The notes below the pieces were generated by a model. It saw nothing but the letters and a program-made list of their open reading frames with translations, was not told the origin of the DNA and ran no database searches. This document shows, in pieces, positions 40,611 to 50,221 of a stretch of 64,000 nucleotides of DNA. How positions within the stretch are numbered: the stretch's first letter is position 1; every line of letters starts with the position of its first letter. The DNA comes from Planctomycetota bacterium (GTDB taxonomy: Bacteria; Planctomycetota; Phycisphaerae; Phycisphaerales; Phycisphaeraceae), in contig JAJRXX010000037.1 in assembly GCA_024276075.1 (NCBI GenBank), positions 1 through 64,000 on the forward strand, read 5' to 3'. The position numbers were made by a program, and so were the translations under genes.

Positions 40611-41258
40611 ATGGCTCAACCTGAAACACAACTCGTGATGCGACACGTGATCGCGGCCTTGGTGACGAACGAGCCCGGTGTGCTGGCGCAGGTGGCGGGG
40701 ATGTTCGCTGCGCGGGGGTTCAACATCGACAGCTTGGTGGTCGGGCGAACGGAGAACCCGGAGCTGTCACGCATGACGATCGTGGTCAACGGCGACGGCG
40801 CGGTGCTCGAGCAGGTGCGTAAACAATTGCAAAAACTCGTGCCTGTGGTCAGAGTCGTAGACTACAAGGACGTGGACTTTGTCGAGCGCGACCTGATGCT
40901 CGTACAGGTATCGACGACGGGCTCGGGTGGCACAAGCACGGATAAAGGGAAATCGCCGGTCAATCCCCGAAGCGAATTGATCGAGCTGGTGAACCTGTTC
41001 CGGGCACGGGTGGTGGACGTGAGCCCGGACCAGTTGATCGTCGAGCTATCGGGGACTGAGGAAAAGATCGAAGCGTTTATCCAGATGGTCGAGCCGTTCG
41101 GGATCGTGGAGCTAGCTCGCACGGGCGTGATCGCGATGCCTCGTGGTCAGAGTTCGTCTCGGCCACGCCCCCGGCTCGCAAGGTCAAGAGGGTCTGGCCA
41201 AGGGCCACGAGAGGGTCCCGGGCCGGGTATGGATATCGCCGACCTGCCACCGGGGTAG
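40611..41258 (+). CDS. ilvN: Acetolactate synthase regulatory small subunit
   Basis: The 215-residue protein has an N-terminal ACT domain (RHVIAALVTNEPGVLAQVAG, then FAARGFNIDSLVVGRTENPE) and the ALS small-subunit C-terminal domain (SELIELVNLFRARVVDVSPD, then EEKIEAFIQMVEPFGIVELA). It binds valine-family feedback inhibitors and activates the large subunit IlvB in branched-chain amino acid synthesis. The final 40 residues are a Pro/Arg/Gly-rich extension beyond the family norm. ilvB and ilvC are not in the window. The start follows CAACCTCTCC, with no Shine-Dalgarno sequence. Confidence 0.94.
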   Translation: MAQPETQLVMRHVIAALVTNEPGVLAQVAGMFAARGFNIDSLVVGRTENPELSRMTIVVNGDGAVLEQVRKQLQKLVPVVRVVDYKDVDFVERDLMLVQVSTTGSGGTSTDKGKSPVNPRSELIELVNLFRARVVDVSPDQLIVELSGTEEKIEAFIQMVEPFGIVELARTGVIAMPRGQSSSRPRPRLARSRGSGQGPREGPGPGMDIADLPPG

Positions 41259-41374
41259 CCGGGCTGTTCAACGCCCGAGGCTGCGCGGCTTTACCCTTTT
41301 CACGTTCAAAATCGACCGTTACACTCTGTAAGGCTAGAATATCTCCCCTACCACCCCGACTGATGAGGTGCGCT

Positions 41375-41770
41375 ATGCTGCGGAAAATGCTGCGGAGCAA
41401 GATACACCGCGCGACGGTGACTGAATGCGACCCGGACTACGTGGGGTCGATCACGATCGACGCCGACTTGCTGCGCGCCGCGGACATCCGGCCCAACGAG
41501 GGTGTGCTGGTACTGGATATCGACAACGCGGTACGATTTGAGACGTACGTGATCCGCGGCGAACCGGGGTCGGGCGTGATCGGTATTAACGGTGCAGCCG
41601 CGAAGCTGGTGGAGCCGGGACACAAGGTGATTATCGTGTGCTTCGGGTACCTGGACCCTACTGAGGTGGACGACCACGAGGCTCGTATCGTGCTCGCAGA
41701 CGAGAACAACCGCGTAGCGAGACAGATGCGCTACAGCAGCGAGATCGACGAGCCAGCACCGGTGGCGTGA
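41375..41770 (+). CDS. panD: Aspartate 1-decarboxylase
   Basis: PanD makes beta-alanine from aspartate for pantothenate and CoA. The protein is made as a proenzyme and cleaves itself to create a pyruvoyl group: the site YVGSITID places Gly24-Ser25 exactly where the family cleaves. GVLVLDIDNAVRFETYVIRG, INGAAAKLVEPGHKVIIVCF and the C-terminal strand complete the fold. A start at 41363 adds four residues, but GAGGTG four bases before 41375 and the usual MLR start decide for 41375. It is alone, without panB or panC. Confidence 0.95.
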   Translation: MLRKMLRSKIHRATVTECDPDYVGSITIDADLLRAADIRPNEGVLVLDIDNAVRFETYVIRGEPGSGVIGINGAAAKLVEPGHKVIIVCFGYLDPTEVDDHEARIVLADENNRVARQMRYSSEIDEPAPVA

Positions 41771-41882
41771 GGGGTCTGTCGTGGGATCGGGGCGAAACAG
41801 GTCTACAGCAATATCACTACGGGTGTGCGTCGTAACCAGTCCGTATTGCCAACCCCTGGGCTAACCCGAGACAAAGAGAATC

Positions 41883-42020
41883 GTGGGTCAGTTTGAATAT
41901 TTTGGCAGGAATTATCGTTCGAAACGCCAGTGGTAATAAGAGAGTTTCAAAGCAGAAGAGGCCCGCTCCCTAACGGTCGCGGCTCGTTGCGGTAACACTC
42001 GGATTCAAACTGCCCCACGA
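41883..42020. repeat. Family D inverted-repeat element D2
   Basis: The ends GTGGGTCAGTTTGAAT and ATTCAAACTGCCCCAC are inverted repeats about 135 bp apart. The middle carries the shared core at 41963-41988 (GCTCCCTAACGGTCGCGG). Direct repeats AAAGAGAATC at 41873-41882 and 42025-42034 flank it and may be a target duplication. It stands directly before the histidine kinase start at 42041. Confidence 0.6.
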
Positions 42021-42040
42021 TCATAAAGAGAATCACGCTT

Positions 42041-43678
42041 ATGGCGAAAAGCGTCCGGATCAGCCTGGCCAACAAGTGTCAATTGCTGTTCGGTACGGCG
42101 GTGGTGCTGATCCTGAGCGTGGCGCTGACGGTGGGCGGTCTGCGCATGCAGACACTGGTGGATGAGGGTCAACAGGTCATTGCGCGTGAGCTGTCAAACG
42201 CCTGGCTGGCGGACATGATCCAGCTAGGCGGCGCGTTGGTAGCGGAAACGAGCAGCGAGACGACCGAGCGAGACGGACACGGGCTGGTCATGTCGCTTGT
42301 GGCGAAGGGTAAATTTACGGAATTGGGCGGTCGTGACCCGTTCCTAGCCGAAGCTGTGGCGCAGTTCAAGACGCGTCCGGAATTGAACGAATGGTTCCTG
42401 ACGACCCACGATGACCAGGGCCCCAACCGGTACCTGTATGCCCGTGCGATCCGAGCGTCAGACAAGAAACGCCTACACGGAGACGTGACGGGATTAACCG
42501 AAGCGGTCCCGAAAACCGACCCGCTGGAGATGGTGCTGCTGATCCAACTACGCACGGACCTGGCTCGTCGGCAGTTGGCATTAAACCGGTTGTACCTGAT
42601 CGCGGCGGGGTTGCTGGCGGGGTTGCTGGCGATTGGGGTGTTCTGGTTCATCACGCGGCGGATCATCCTCTCGCCGATCCGGGTGCTACGCGACACCGCG
42701 GCGAAGGTCTCGGAGGGCGACCTGAACATCCGATCGGATATCAATACGGGCGACGAATTCGAGCAATTGTCGGACATGTTCAACACGATGCTCGAAAACC
42801 TCAACAAGAATCAAGAAAAGCTACGGGGCATCAACAAGAGCCTGGACCTGAAGCTCGGGGAGCTAGCGGAGCACAACGTGTCGCTGTACGAAGCGAACGT
42901 GGTGAAGGGAAAGTTCCTGGCCAACGTATCGCACGAGCTGCGCACACCGCTGAACTCGATCACCGGCTTCGCGGAGGTGCTGGGCGAATCGCTCAAGGAC
43001 GGTAAGGACCCGACGGACGATAAGCGCCGCCGATACGTGCAGAACATCATCACGTCGAGTCGGCAGCTCTTGGACCTGATCAACGACCTGTTGGACCTGG
43101 CGAAGATCGAGGCGGGGCGCATGGAGATTCGCGTGACGCCGATGAGCGTAGCGGACTGCGCGGAGGGCCTAATGAATCTGATCCGCCCGCAAGCGGAAAA
43201 ACGCGGGATCGGGTTGGAGCTTCTGCTGGACCGCAGCGTCCCGGTGGTGGCGACGGACGCGGGTAAGTTTCAGCAGATCGTGTTCAATTTTTTGTCAAAC
43301 GCGATCAAGTTCACACCGCCGGGCGGTACGGTGACACTGACGACCGGGATGGATCAGCCGTCTTCGGGAAACGGTGGGACCGACGATAAAGATAAGCTGG
43401 TGCGTATCAGCGTCAGCGATACGGGGCCGGGGATCGCGTTGGATCGGCACGAGATGATCTTCGAAAAGTTTACGCAGTTGGACTCGACCGAGACGCGCGA
43501 GCACGGTGGCACGGGTCTGGGCCTAGCGATCAGCCAAGAGCTTGCGGGGTTGCTGCGGGGTCGGATTGAGCTTGACAGCGACACGGGCCGGGGCGCGACG
43601 TTTAGCCTCATTATCCCGGTGACGCTCGAACCGGATGGCGTGCCAAAGACGACGGGCGTGGGCGGCGAGGCTAATTAG
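42041..43678 (+). CDS. Membrane sensor histidine kinase
   Basis: The 545-residue protein has a membrane helix at about 14-36, a periplasmic sensor region to about 180 without a recognised fold, a second helix at about 184-206 and a HAMP domain (ILSPIRVLRDTAAKVSEGD). The HisKA domain carries the phosphorylated His298 in NVSHELRTPLNSITGFAE. The ATPase domain has the N box NFLSNAIKFTPPGG, DTGPGIA and GGTGLGLAIS. No response regulator lies next to it, so it is an orphan. Its stop (TAG) overlaps the stop of the convergent TPR gene. Confidence 0.93.
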   Translation: MAKSVRISLANKCQLLFGTAVVLILSVALTVGGLRMQTLVDEGQQVIARELSNAWLADMIQLGGALVAETSSETTERDGHGLVMSLVAKGKFTELGGRDPFLAEAVAQFKTRPELNEWFLTTHDDQGPNRYLYARAIRASDKKRLHGDVTGLTEAVPKTDPLEMVLLIQLRTDLARRQLALNRLYLIAAGLLAGLLAIGVFWFITRRIILSPIRVLRDTAAKVSEGDLNIRSDINTGDEFEQLSDMFNTMLENLNKNQEKLRGINKSLDLKLGELAEHNVSLYEANVVKGKFLANVSHELRTPLNSITGFAEVLGESLKDGKDPTDDKRRRYVQNIITSSRQLLDLINDLLDLAKIEAGRMEIRVTPMSVADCAEGLMNLIRPQAEKRGIGLELLLDRSVPVVATDAGKFQQIVFNFLSNAIKFTPPGGTVTLTTGMDQPSSGNGGTDDKDKLVRISVSDTGPGIALDRHEMIFEKFTQLDSTETREHGGTGLGLAISQELAGLLRGRIELDSDTGRGATFSLIIPVTLEPDGVPKTTGVGGEAN

Positions 43679-46600
43679 TGAGTCGTGTCGGTGGTGACCA
43701 GGGGTGTGTCGAGTATTTCGTGGTCGGTGCGACGTTGATGCTCACGTGGTGGGGTGTCGGCGAGGCGTGCTTGTGCGGTATCACCGGTGTAGCTACGGGC
43801 TTGTTTGAGGTGGTATTGCGCCCAGGTGTCGTTGCCAAGTGATTGGTAGACGGCACCGAGGTGTTGATGCGCCTCGGGCACAGCCGCGAGGCCAACGATG
43901 GCGCGGGAGAGGTATTGCAAGGCTTTGTCGTGGTTGCAGCGTAGGTATTCGATCCACCCGACGGTGTCGAGCACGGGTGAGCTGGCGGGTGCAGCCTGTA
44001 GTGCCTGCTGGGCAAGTTCGTAGGCGTCGTCGAGCCTGTGGGGGTGCTGACGTGCGAGCAGGTAGGCGAGATTATTGGCAGCGGGTGCGCGGTAGGGTCC
44101 GTCGTCCTGGACGATTTTTTCGAGCAAGGCAATGGCGTCGTCGATCCGTCCCGATTGCTCGAGGCGGCGAGACAAATCGTAGCGTGCGTGCACGTTGTCA
44201 GGCTCGCGCTCGACGAGCGCCTGGAGGTATTGGGCGGCGACGGCATGGTTTCCCAGTTGTGATTGTTGGTGCGCTTTTAGGTAGATGGTCAATGCGCTGG
44301 TGGGCGCGACCTGATCGACGATAGCTAAGACGGGGTCGAGCGGTTCGTTTATTTCAAGTAACGCTTGTGCATGTAGTGCGTGTGCGGGCACGAACCAAGG
44401 GACTAGGGTGATCGCCTGTCGTGTGTATACATGGGCCAACTCGGGCAGCCCAGCTTGTATCGCTAACGCGGCATGCAGCAGGTCGCGGCAGGCCTGTGCG
44501 GTCTGAGGCGAAGCGATATCCGGATGGTCGAGCGCAGCGATCAGATCGCCACGGTAAATGGTGGGCGTGCCGACGAATTCCTGTGCGACAGCGCGTGCGT
44601 GTGTGGGGTCTTGTTGCGTGAGACCAGCAAGGAATCGGAATAGTGGCGGGCCCGTGACCACCGGGCTAACGTCCTGCCCAATTACAATCGCTAGCGCGGA
44701 GCCTCTCTCACTTTCGGCGAGCTGCGGCCAAAGACGGTACAGGCCTTGGGCGTGCTGAGACATACCGAGGTGGTACACGAGTAAGATGCGCGCGGTTTTC
44801 GCGGCTAGCGAATCGGGATCAAGCTCGCTGATCTGCTCGATCGCGGCGAGCGTGGCGTGCCAATTACTCTCCTGTGCTGCTAAACGTAACCGCAGCTCGA
44901 GCCATTGCCGCTTGGTCTGGGTGCCCAGTTGCTGCACGCTCAGCGCAGCATCGGTCCACCGCACGAGCTGTTGAGTGTGGCTTTGACGCAGGTCTAAAGC
45001 GAGCAGCTCTTGTACGGCGACGGCTGCGGTGGCGCGGTCACGGGCGAGGTCGGCGAGACGTTTTTTGGCCTGAATGATGGCGCCACTACGCTGCTCGATG
45101 CGTGCCAAGAGTATCTGCGCACGGGGATATTGAGGTGCAAACCGGGGCACCTGTGCCAAATGTTTTCGTGCTTGGTCGTCTTGACCAATGGCGCTGAGCG
45201 ACTGCCCCACGGTAAGTGCGACGTAAGGGTCACGAGCGGGTCCGGCTTGTCGGGCTTGCTCGAAGACATCGGCGGCGTGCTGGTTGAGCCCGATGCGTGT
45301 GAACATGCGGCCCAGGACGGTCAGTGCTGCGATCCTGGCGTGGCCGGGACGCTTGGCGGCATCGGACAAAACAGCTTGGGCAGCGGGGTAATCGAAATTA
45401 TCCGCGTGGGCTTCGGCGAGTTGTAACCGGGCGGCGGTGTTTTGCGGGGCCAAATCGACAGCGGTCTGATAGGCTCGTATCGCATCATCGGTGCGGCCTA
45501 ACTCGATGAGCAGATCGCCTCTCCAACGGTGCCAAAGCGGCTGTGACTGCTGCTGGTCGATCCACCTGTTAATCAGACGCAGTGCGCGATCGTTGTGCCC
45601 GAATTTGGCGAGCCGTTGTATGACCTGATGACGCAGGCGTGTCTGATCGCGTCGAATGTTGACGGCTAATTCTTCAAGCTGTTGGGCGAGCTTGTGCGCC
45701 TGTGAGGTCGAGGCTGACAGGTCGATCTGCCGGAGCTTGGCGGTGGTGGTGCGCAGGCCGGCGGCGACGAGCGGGTCGTAGACCTCCTGCGCGGCGACGC
45801 GGTTGCGGTTGTCGATGTGGATCATCGCCATGGCGTCGGCTACCGTCAGTGCTGCGGGCGAACGGGTGCGGATCAGCTCTTGGTAAATCGGGTCTAACCG
45901 ATCCAATGCGTCGCGGAATCGACCTACGCCATGCAGCAGCGACGCTTGGGCAAGTCTGGCTAGTGGTTTGTTGAGTGTCTCGAATTTGGTTAGCTGATCG
46001 AGGCCGGCTTCGACGCTGCCCTGGTCGATGTAAAACCGTGTGAGCAGCGCGTACGCCAAGCGGTTGTTGGGATAAGCGTGCACGAGGTCGATCAGGTGGT
46101 CACGGGCACGATCGGGGTCGTCTTGCTGTGCGGCAATGGCGGCGGCGAGTATGCGGAGGATGGGGTCGGGGTGCCCCCCTGCGATGGCACGGTTACAGAT
46201 CGCCAGTGCGGCTTGGGCGTCGCCTTTTTTTAGCTTGATCTGAGCAAGCAGTGATGGCGAAACGCTTTCGTCGAGGGTGGATTCGTCGATGTGGGTCAGG
46301 TGCTGGTTAGCCAACTCCTGCTGACCGGTGAACTGATAGATATGTGCCGCGAGGATGTGCGCTCGCATGTCGTGCGCGTCCTGATCGAGCACGTGGTCGA
46401 TCTGTTGCAGTGCGTCGTCAATGCGGAGCATGCTGGCCAAGGCTTTGGCATAGTCGAGCCGAACGGGGATATTGTCGGGGTCGCGTTGGACGGCTTGTTC
46501 GAACAACGCCGCTGCTTGGTCGTGCGCGTTTAGCCTCATGTAGAGTTTGCCAAGCAAGTGGGCTGCCTCGGGCGCGTCGCTGAACTGCTCGTGCAGGTCG

Positions 46601-48162
46601 CTGGCCATCTGCTCGACCCGATCACGCTCACCCTGAATTAAGAGCACCTGCGCCAGCCGAAGGTGGTGTTCGAGCGATCGCGGGTACCGATCGACAAGCC
46701 GCTGGGCATAGACCATAGCGCTGCGGGGCTGATCGATCATGAGGTAACCATCAGCAAGTGTCTGGAGCTGGTCATCCGTATGGGGGTGACGCATTGCCAG
46801 ACGATCAAGTAGCTCGGCGGCGGTTTCGGGTCGGCCTTGGGAGGCGTCGAGTTGGACCTTTAACCTGATGGCCTGCGTGTCGGTCGGGTGGTGCTGGAGA
46901 TACCCGTCCAGGTCGGCGCGCATCAGGTCGGCGTCGCCGTGCTGCGCGTGGAGTGTCAGAAGCGCTTTACGCGCTACGGTATCGCTGGGGTCGAGCCGAA
47001 TCGCTTGGCTAAGTGCATCGACCGCGGGCGAGGGGTCCGACCCCGTGCGGGTGAGCACAAGGCCATAGAGGGTGTACACACGCGCGGAAAACGGGGCGAT
47101 GGGCAGTAGTTTTTCCAACACGGTCTTGGCGTGATCGTATTCCCGCATCGCGTAATGGCTCTTGGCGAGCATGTACTGAGCGTCAAGGTTAGCGGGGTCG
47201 GTCCTGACGACTGGGGCGAGTAGTTGACGGGCTTTGTCCCACTGACCCGATGCTTGGTGGAGCCTGGCGTTTGTGGTCTTCCAGGCGGGGGAATTTCGCT
47301 GTGTGGTGATCACTGCTGATTGGACCTGACGCCCCAGTGCCAGGCGGTCGTCACGGGGGTGAAGGTGATCGGGCATGACGATCAGCGCGAGCACGAGTTT
47401 TTCGGCGGTGGACGCGGGCAAGAACCCGATTTGTTGCGCCTGTTGGGCCAGGTCCCAGAGCTTGCCCCATTCGCCGTCACGCGCGAGCAGGTCAGCGTAC
47501 ATCTCACGGGCTTGATAGTGACGGGGGTCGGCGACGAGTGCGTCGTGCAGGTACTGCTTAGCGCTTTGCCAGCGTTCCGCAGCGGTGTCGGAGGCGACTG
47601 TCGGTGCCACTTGATCGGGCCCGATGTATGACGGGTCAGCATTTGTGCCAAATGCCAGCAGGGTGAGGCGCTGCGCGTCGAGGACAGCGTACCGGGCTTG
47701 GTAGTAACGGACATTCGCAGCGTGATCGGGGTGGTCGGCAAGCCGGCGTACCTGAGCGTTCCCTGCGGCTAAGATCCGATCGAAACGATCTTGCAATTGA
47801 TCGTCCGTTTTAAAACCTGGCTGTTTAATCAAATCGCTTGCAAATAACCATGCCCACTCGATGACCTGGAGGCGTGCGTCGGCGCTGTCGGGGTGTGCGA
47901 CGAGCAACACGGCAAAGGTCTGCTCACAATCCTCAAACCGGCTTAGCAGAATTTGTGCGCGTGCTTTGAGCTGTAGGGCTTGACGTTCGGTAGGCTGTTC
48001 GTCGAGGACTTGTTGGATAATGGCCAATGCGCGGTCGGGCTTTGCGTGTGCAATGGCGATGCGTGCCTGTTGTATACGCAGTTCGGGGGTGTCGCTGCAT
48101 CCGGCCACTGTGGCCAGCGCCAAAACCAGGACTATGTGTACGGTGAAACGTGGTGTGAACAT
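43675..48162 (-). CDS. Giant TPR-repeat lipoprotein of an exosortase locus (PrsT-like)
   Basis: The 1495-residue protein starts with a signal sequence ending in a proper lipobox (ATVAGC, Cys22), so it is an outer- or inner-membrane lipoprotein facing the periplasm. The rest is about 25-30 TPR-type units, for example AQYLQALVEREPDNVHARYD and NLAYLLARQHPHRLDDAYEL. It is the longest gene here. Position directly after the exosortase and total architecture fit the PEP-CTERM-system TPR lipoprotein family, thought to help polysaccharide export or surface assembly. Other TPR lipoproteins cannot be excluded by sequence alone. Confidence 0.85.
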   Translation of the reverse strand: MFTPRFTVHIVLVLALATVAGCSDTPELRIQQARIAIAHAKPDRALAIIQQVLDEQPTERQALQLKARAQILLSRFEDCEQTFAVLLVAHPDSADARLQVIEWAWLFASDLIKQPGFKTDDQLQDRFDRILAAGNAQVRRLADHPDHAANVRYYQARYAVLDAQRLTLLAFGTNADPSYIGPDQVAPTVASDTAAERWQSAKQYLHDALVADPRHYQAREMYADLLARDGEWGKLWDLAQQAQQIGFLPASTAEKLVLALIVMPDHLHPRDDRLALGRQVQSAVITTQRNSPAWKTTNARLHQASGQWDKARQLLAPVVRTDPANLDAQYMLAKSHYAMREYDHAKTVLEKLLPIAPFSARVYTLYGLVLTRTGSDPSPAVDALSQAIRLDPSDTVARKALLTLHAQHGDADLMRADLDGYLQHHPTDTQAIRLKVQLDASQGRPETAAELLDRLAMRHPHTDDQLQTLADGYLMIDQPRSAMVYAQRLVDRYPRSLEHHLRLAQVLLIQGERDRVEQMASDLHEQFSDAPEAAHLLGKLYMRLNAHDQAAALFEQAVQRDPDNIPVRLDYAKALASMLRIDDALQQIDHVLDQDAHDMRAHILAAHIYQFTGQQELANQHLTHIDESTLDESVSPSLLAQIKLKKGDAQAALAICNRAIAGGHPDPILRILAAAIAAQQDDPDRARDHLIDLVHAYPNNRLAYALLTRFYIDQGSVEAGLDQLTKFETLNKPLARLAQASLLHGVGRFRDALDRLDPIYQELIRTRSPAALTVADAMAMIHIDNRNRVAAQEVYDPLVAAGLRTTTAKLRQIDLSASTSQAHKLAQQLEELAVNIRRDQTRLRHQVIQRLAKFGHNDRALRLINRWIDQQQSQPLWHRWRGDLLIELGRTDDAIRAYQTAVDLAPQNTAARLQLAEAHADNFDYPAAQAVLSDAAKRPGHARIAALTVLGRMFTRIGLNQHAADVFEQARQAGPARDPYVALTVGQSLSAIGQDDQARKHLAQVPRFAPQYPRAQILLARIEQRSGAIIQAKKRLADLARDRATAAVAVQELLALDLRQSHTQQLVRWTDAALSVQQLGTQTKRQWLELRLRLAAQESNWHATLAAIEQISELDPDSLAAKTARILLVYHLGMSQHAQGLYRLWPQLAESERGSALAIVIGQDVSPVVTGPPLFRFLAGLTQQDPTHARAVAQEFVGTPTIYRGDLIAALDHPDIASPQTAQACRDLLHAALAIQAGLPELAHVYTRQAITLVPWFVPAHALHAQALLEINEPLDPVLAIVDQVAPTSALTIYLKAHQQSQLGNHAVAAQYLQALVEREPDNVHARYDLSRRLEQSGRIDDAIALLEKIVQDDGPYRAPAANNLAYLLARQHPHRLDDAYELAQQALQAAPASSPVLDTVGWIEYLRCNHDKALQYLSRAIVGLAAVPEAHQHLGAVYQSLGNDTWAQYHLKQARSYTGDTAQARLADTPPREHQRRTDHEILDTPLVTTDTTH

Positions 48163-48430
48163 GTGTGTTGTTCGATCCCCTGCCCGTGGTGCGATGGGCT
48201 ACCTTGTGGGTTGGCCAAAAGGTAACTGGAACCCATCTCAAAACCCAAATAATAGACCACCGACAGATGATCCACCGGTGTAAACCCTCGTCATTTACAC
48301 TGGCTGACAAGCAGCCAGTGGCACCCGATTCAACCCCCATTGGGGGTTTGGGGATGGGTTCTGCTTAATTGATATCGAACCGTGAGACGGTTGAACTGGC
48401 GTGAAGCCGGGGCTTTGGTGTTATGACGTG
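48163..48430. repeat. Spacer with a CACTGGCTG hairpin and GCACCCG tag
   Basis: Between the exosortase and the TPR gene lies a hairpin at 48298-48320, arms CACTGGCTG and CAGCCAGTG, followed by GCACCCG. It belongs to the class of hairpins at 3813, 19011, 30192, 54533 and 57680. A second short palindrome, CCCCCATTGGGGG, follows at about 48335. No gene is seen in the 268 bp. Confidence 0.55.
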
Positions 48431-50221
48431 TTATCGGTCGAGTGCGACGGGGGTCGTGGTGATTGAAGCGATGGATCCGGGTTGGTTTAGGCTACGGTGG
48501 ATTTGGGGCAACAGGGCCTGTGCGGCTTGGCGAACGAATTGCCGGGAGGTCTCGATGCCTTGGGGTCCAGCCTGGACGTAGAACCGGATCATGGCAGCGG
48601 AGGCGTCGCGTCCGAGCAGACCATTAATAAACACGCTGGCCTGCTGGCTAAAAAAACTTGCGGTGTATCGGTCCTCGCACTTGTAGGTGTAGAGGAAACA
48701 ATTCGATTTGCCGCCCTGCTGCGTGATCAGCTCGCGCACGGGCAGGTCGCCCAGTCCGGGGACGGGGATGAGGTATTGATTTTTTGCGGTGATATTGTGC
48801 CCGCTGCCCTCGATACAGACCTCGGGCGGGTGGGTGGCTTTGCGGTTGTCCTGGCTGAAGACGACGAGCAGGTCGACGAAGCGGGCGCTGTCGGGATCGG
48901 TGAAGCGTTGTTGTAAATAGAGCGGGTTCTCGAGCACGGCGAGCGTGCGTGCGTCGAGTTCGTGGTCGTGGCCTGTAAAGGTTGTGTTGTCGATCGTGAC
49001 GGTCGCGGGGACGGTCAGCGTAAGAATGCCGCCGATCACCCTTGAAGGGGTGTAAGCACTCCAATAGACGCAGGCGGCGGCGGCGAGGGCGAGGGCGACG
49101 AGCGGGTATCGAGGCCAATCACCGGGTTTGGCCAGTGGAAACCGTCGTAGCCCAGCAAGAAACCCAAGCAAACGCGGGTCGACCCACGGCCGTTTAAAGG
49201 TATTGGCGAACAGGATAATCGCTTGCTCAATGGCGAACAGTGTTGCCAGCGCCAGCGCGAAGACGAGCAGGCCTGTTAGCTGGTGTACCCAGCCTCTGGG
49301 CGCAGCGGCCTCGACGGAAAAGTGGTGCGCCACGAGGTTGAGCACGGTAATACGTGCGACGTTGCAGGCCATGGCGACGGGTACGGCCATGGCGAGCATG
49401 AGCCATCGCCAAACACCACAGACACGACAAATGACAGCAAATAGCGAGGCGAACCAAACCAGTGAAATAAGGCTGCGCAAGCCGCTACAGACGTTTTCGA
49501 TGACCAGCGTCTTGGGGTAGCCAAGGTCGTCGGGTGGGAGGTAGATATAGCTGCCATCCATGACGGCGGGGACGGCGAATACGTGATGGGTGACCCATAT
49601 CGCGGCGCGTCCCGCGAGGAACTTGAGTTGAAAATTCAGATCGACAATGGCGACCTGGGGCAGGGGCACCATGAAGACCAGCAGCGCGACGGGTACGCCG
49701 TAGGCGCGGAGCAAGGGCCAACCGCCGTAGATCAGCAGCAAACCTGTAATCACGCCGATCAACGCAAAGCCCGAGACGAACATGACCCTGGCACCGGGCG
49801 AAGCGCTCAAGAGGTGCATGGCGAGTGAAAAAACAAATATCGCAACCCCGATCAGTGAAGCGGTACGTGTGCGTACGGAGGGGAGTCCGACACAACGGTG
49901 TATAAAAATAGCAAGAATTAAGCTAACCAGGGGCACCAGTGGGCCATGCGTGTAGTAGGACTCGCCCTGGGTGAACCGGTCGGAAAAAGTCAGGGCGTGC
50001 TTGTGCCAAGCGGGGAACCAGCGCATCCACATGTCGATCAGTGTGCGGTGCCAACCAAGTATCAGTAGCGCAAACATGATCAGGAGGTGTGCCTTGGTCC
50101 GCAACGATATGACAATGTGTGGTGTGGCATCGCGTGTGACGTTGAAAGTCGCGCCGGGCCTGGATTGCCTTGGGCTCGACGAGGCGGATGATCGGGGCAG
50201 GCTCGGGTCGAGGGTGTTCAT
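48431..50221 (-). CDS. Exosortase with C-terminal EpsI domain
   Basis: The 596-residue membrane protein has about nine membrane helices and the exosortase catalytic triad: Cys245 in IENVCSGLRS, Arg290 in CNVARITVLN and His313 in GWVHQLTGLL. Exosortases cut PEP-CTERM-type sorting signals at the membrane. From about residue 380 a soluble EpsI (DUF3485) domain follows, with NCFLYTYKCEDRYTASFF. The open frame continues to 50530, but the ATG at 50221 overlaps the stop of the FemAB gene (ATGA) and gives a normal length. No PEP-CTERM substrate is encoded in the window. Confidence 0.9.
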   Translation of the reverse strand: MNTLDPSLPRSSASSSPRQSRPGATFNVTRDATPHIVISLRTKAHLLIMFALLILGWHRTLIDMWMRWFPAWHKHALTFSDRFTQGESYYTHGPLVPLVSLILAIFIHRCVGLPSVRTRTASLIGVAIFVFSLAMHLLSASPGARVMFVSGFALIGVITGLLLIYGGWPLLRAYGVPVALLVFMVPLPQVAIVDLNFQLKFLAGRAAIWVTHHVFAVPAVMDGSYIYLPPDDLGYPKTLVIENVCSGLRSLISLVWFASLFAVICRVCGVWRWLMLAMAVPVAMACNVARITVLNLVAHHFSVEAAAPRGWVHQLTGLLVFALALATLFAIEQAIILFANTFKRPWVDPRLLGFLAGLRRFPLAKPGDWPRYPLVALALAAAACVYWSAYTPSRVIGGILTLTVPATVTIDNTTFTGHDHELDARTLAVLENPLYLQQRFTDPDSARFVDLLVVFSQDNRKATHPPEVCIEGSGHNITAKNQYLIPVPGLGDLPVRELITQQGGKSNCFLYTYKCEDRYTASFFSQQASVFINGLLGRDASAAMIRFYVQAGPQGIETSRQFVRQAAQALLPQIHRSLNQPGSIASITTTPVALDR

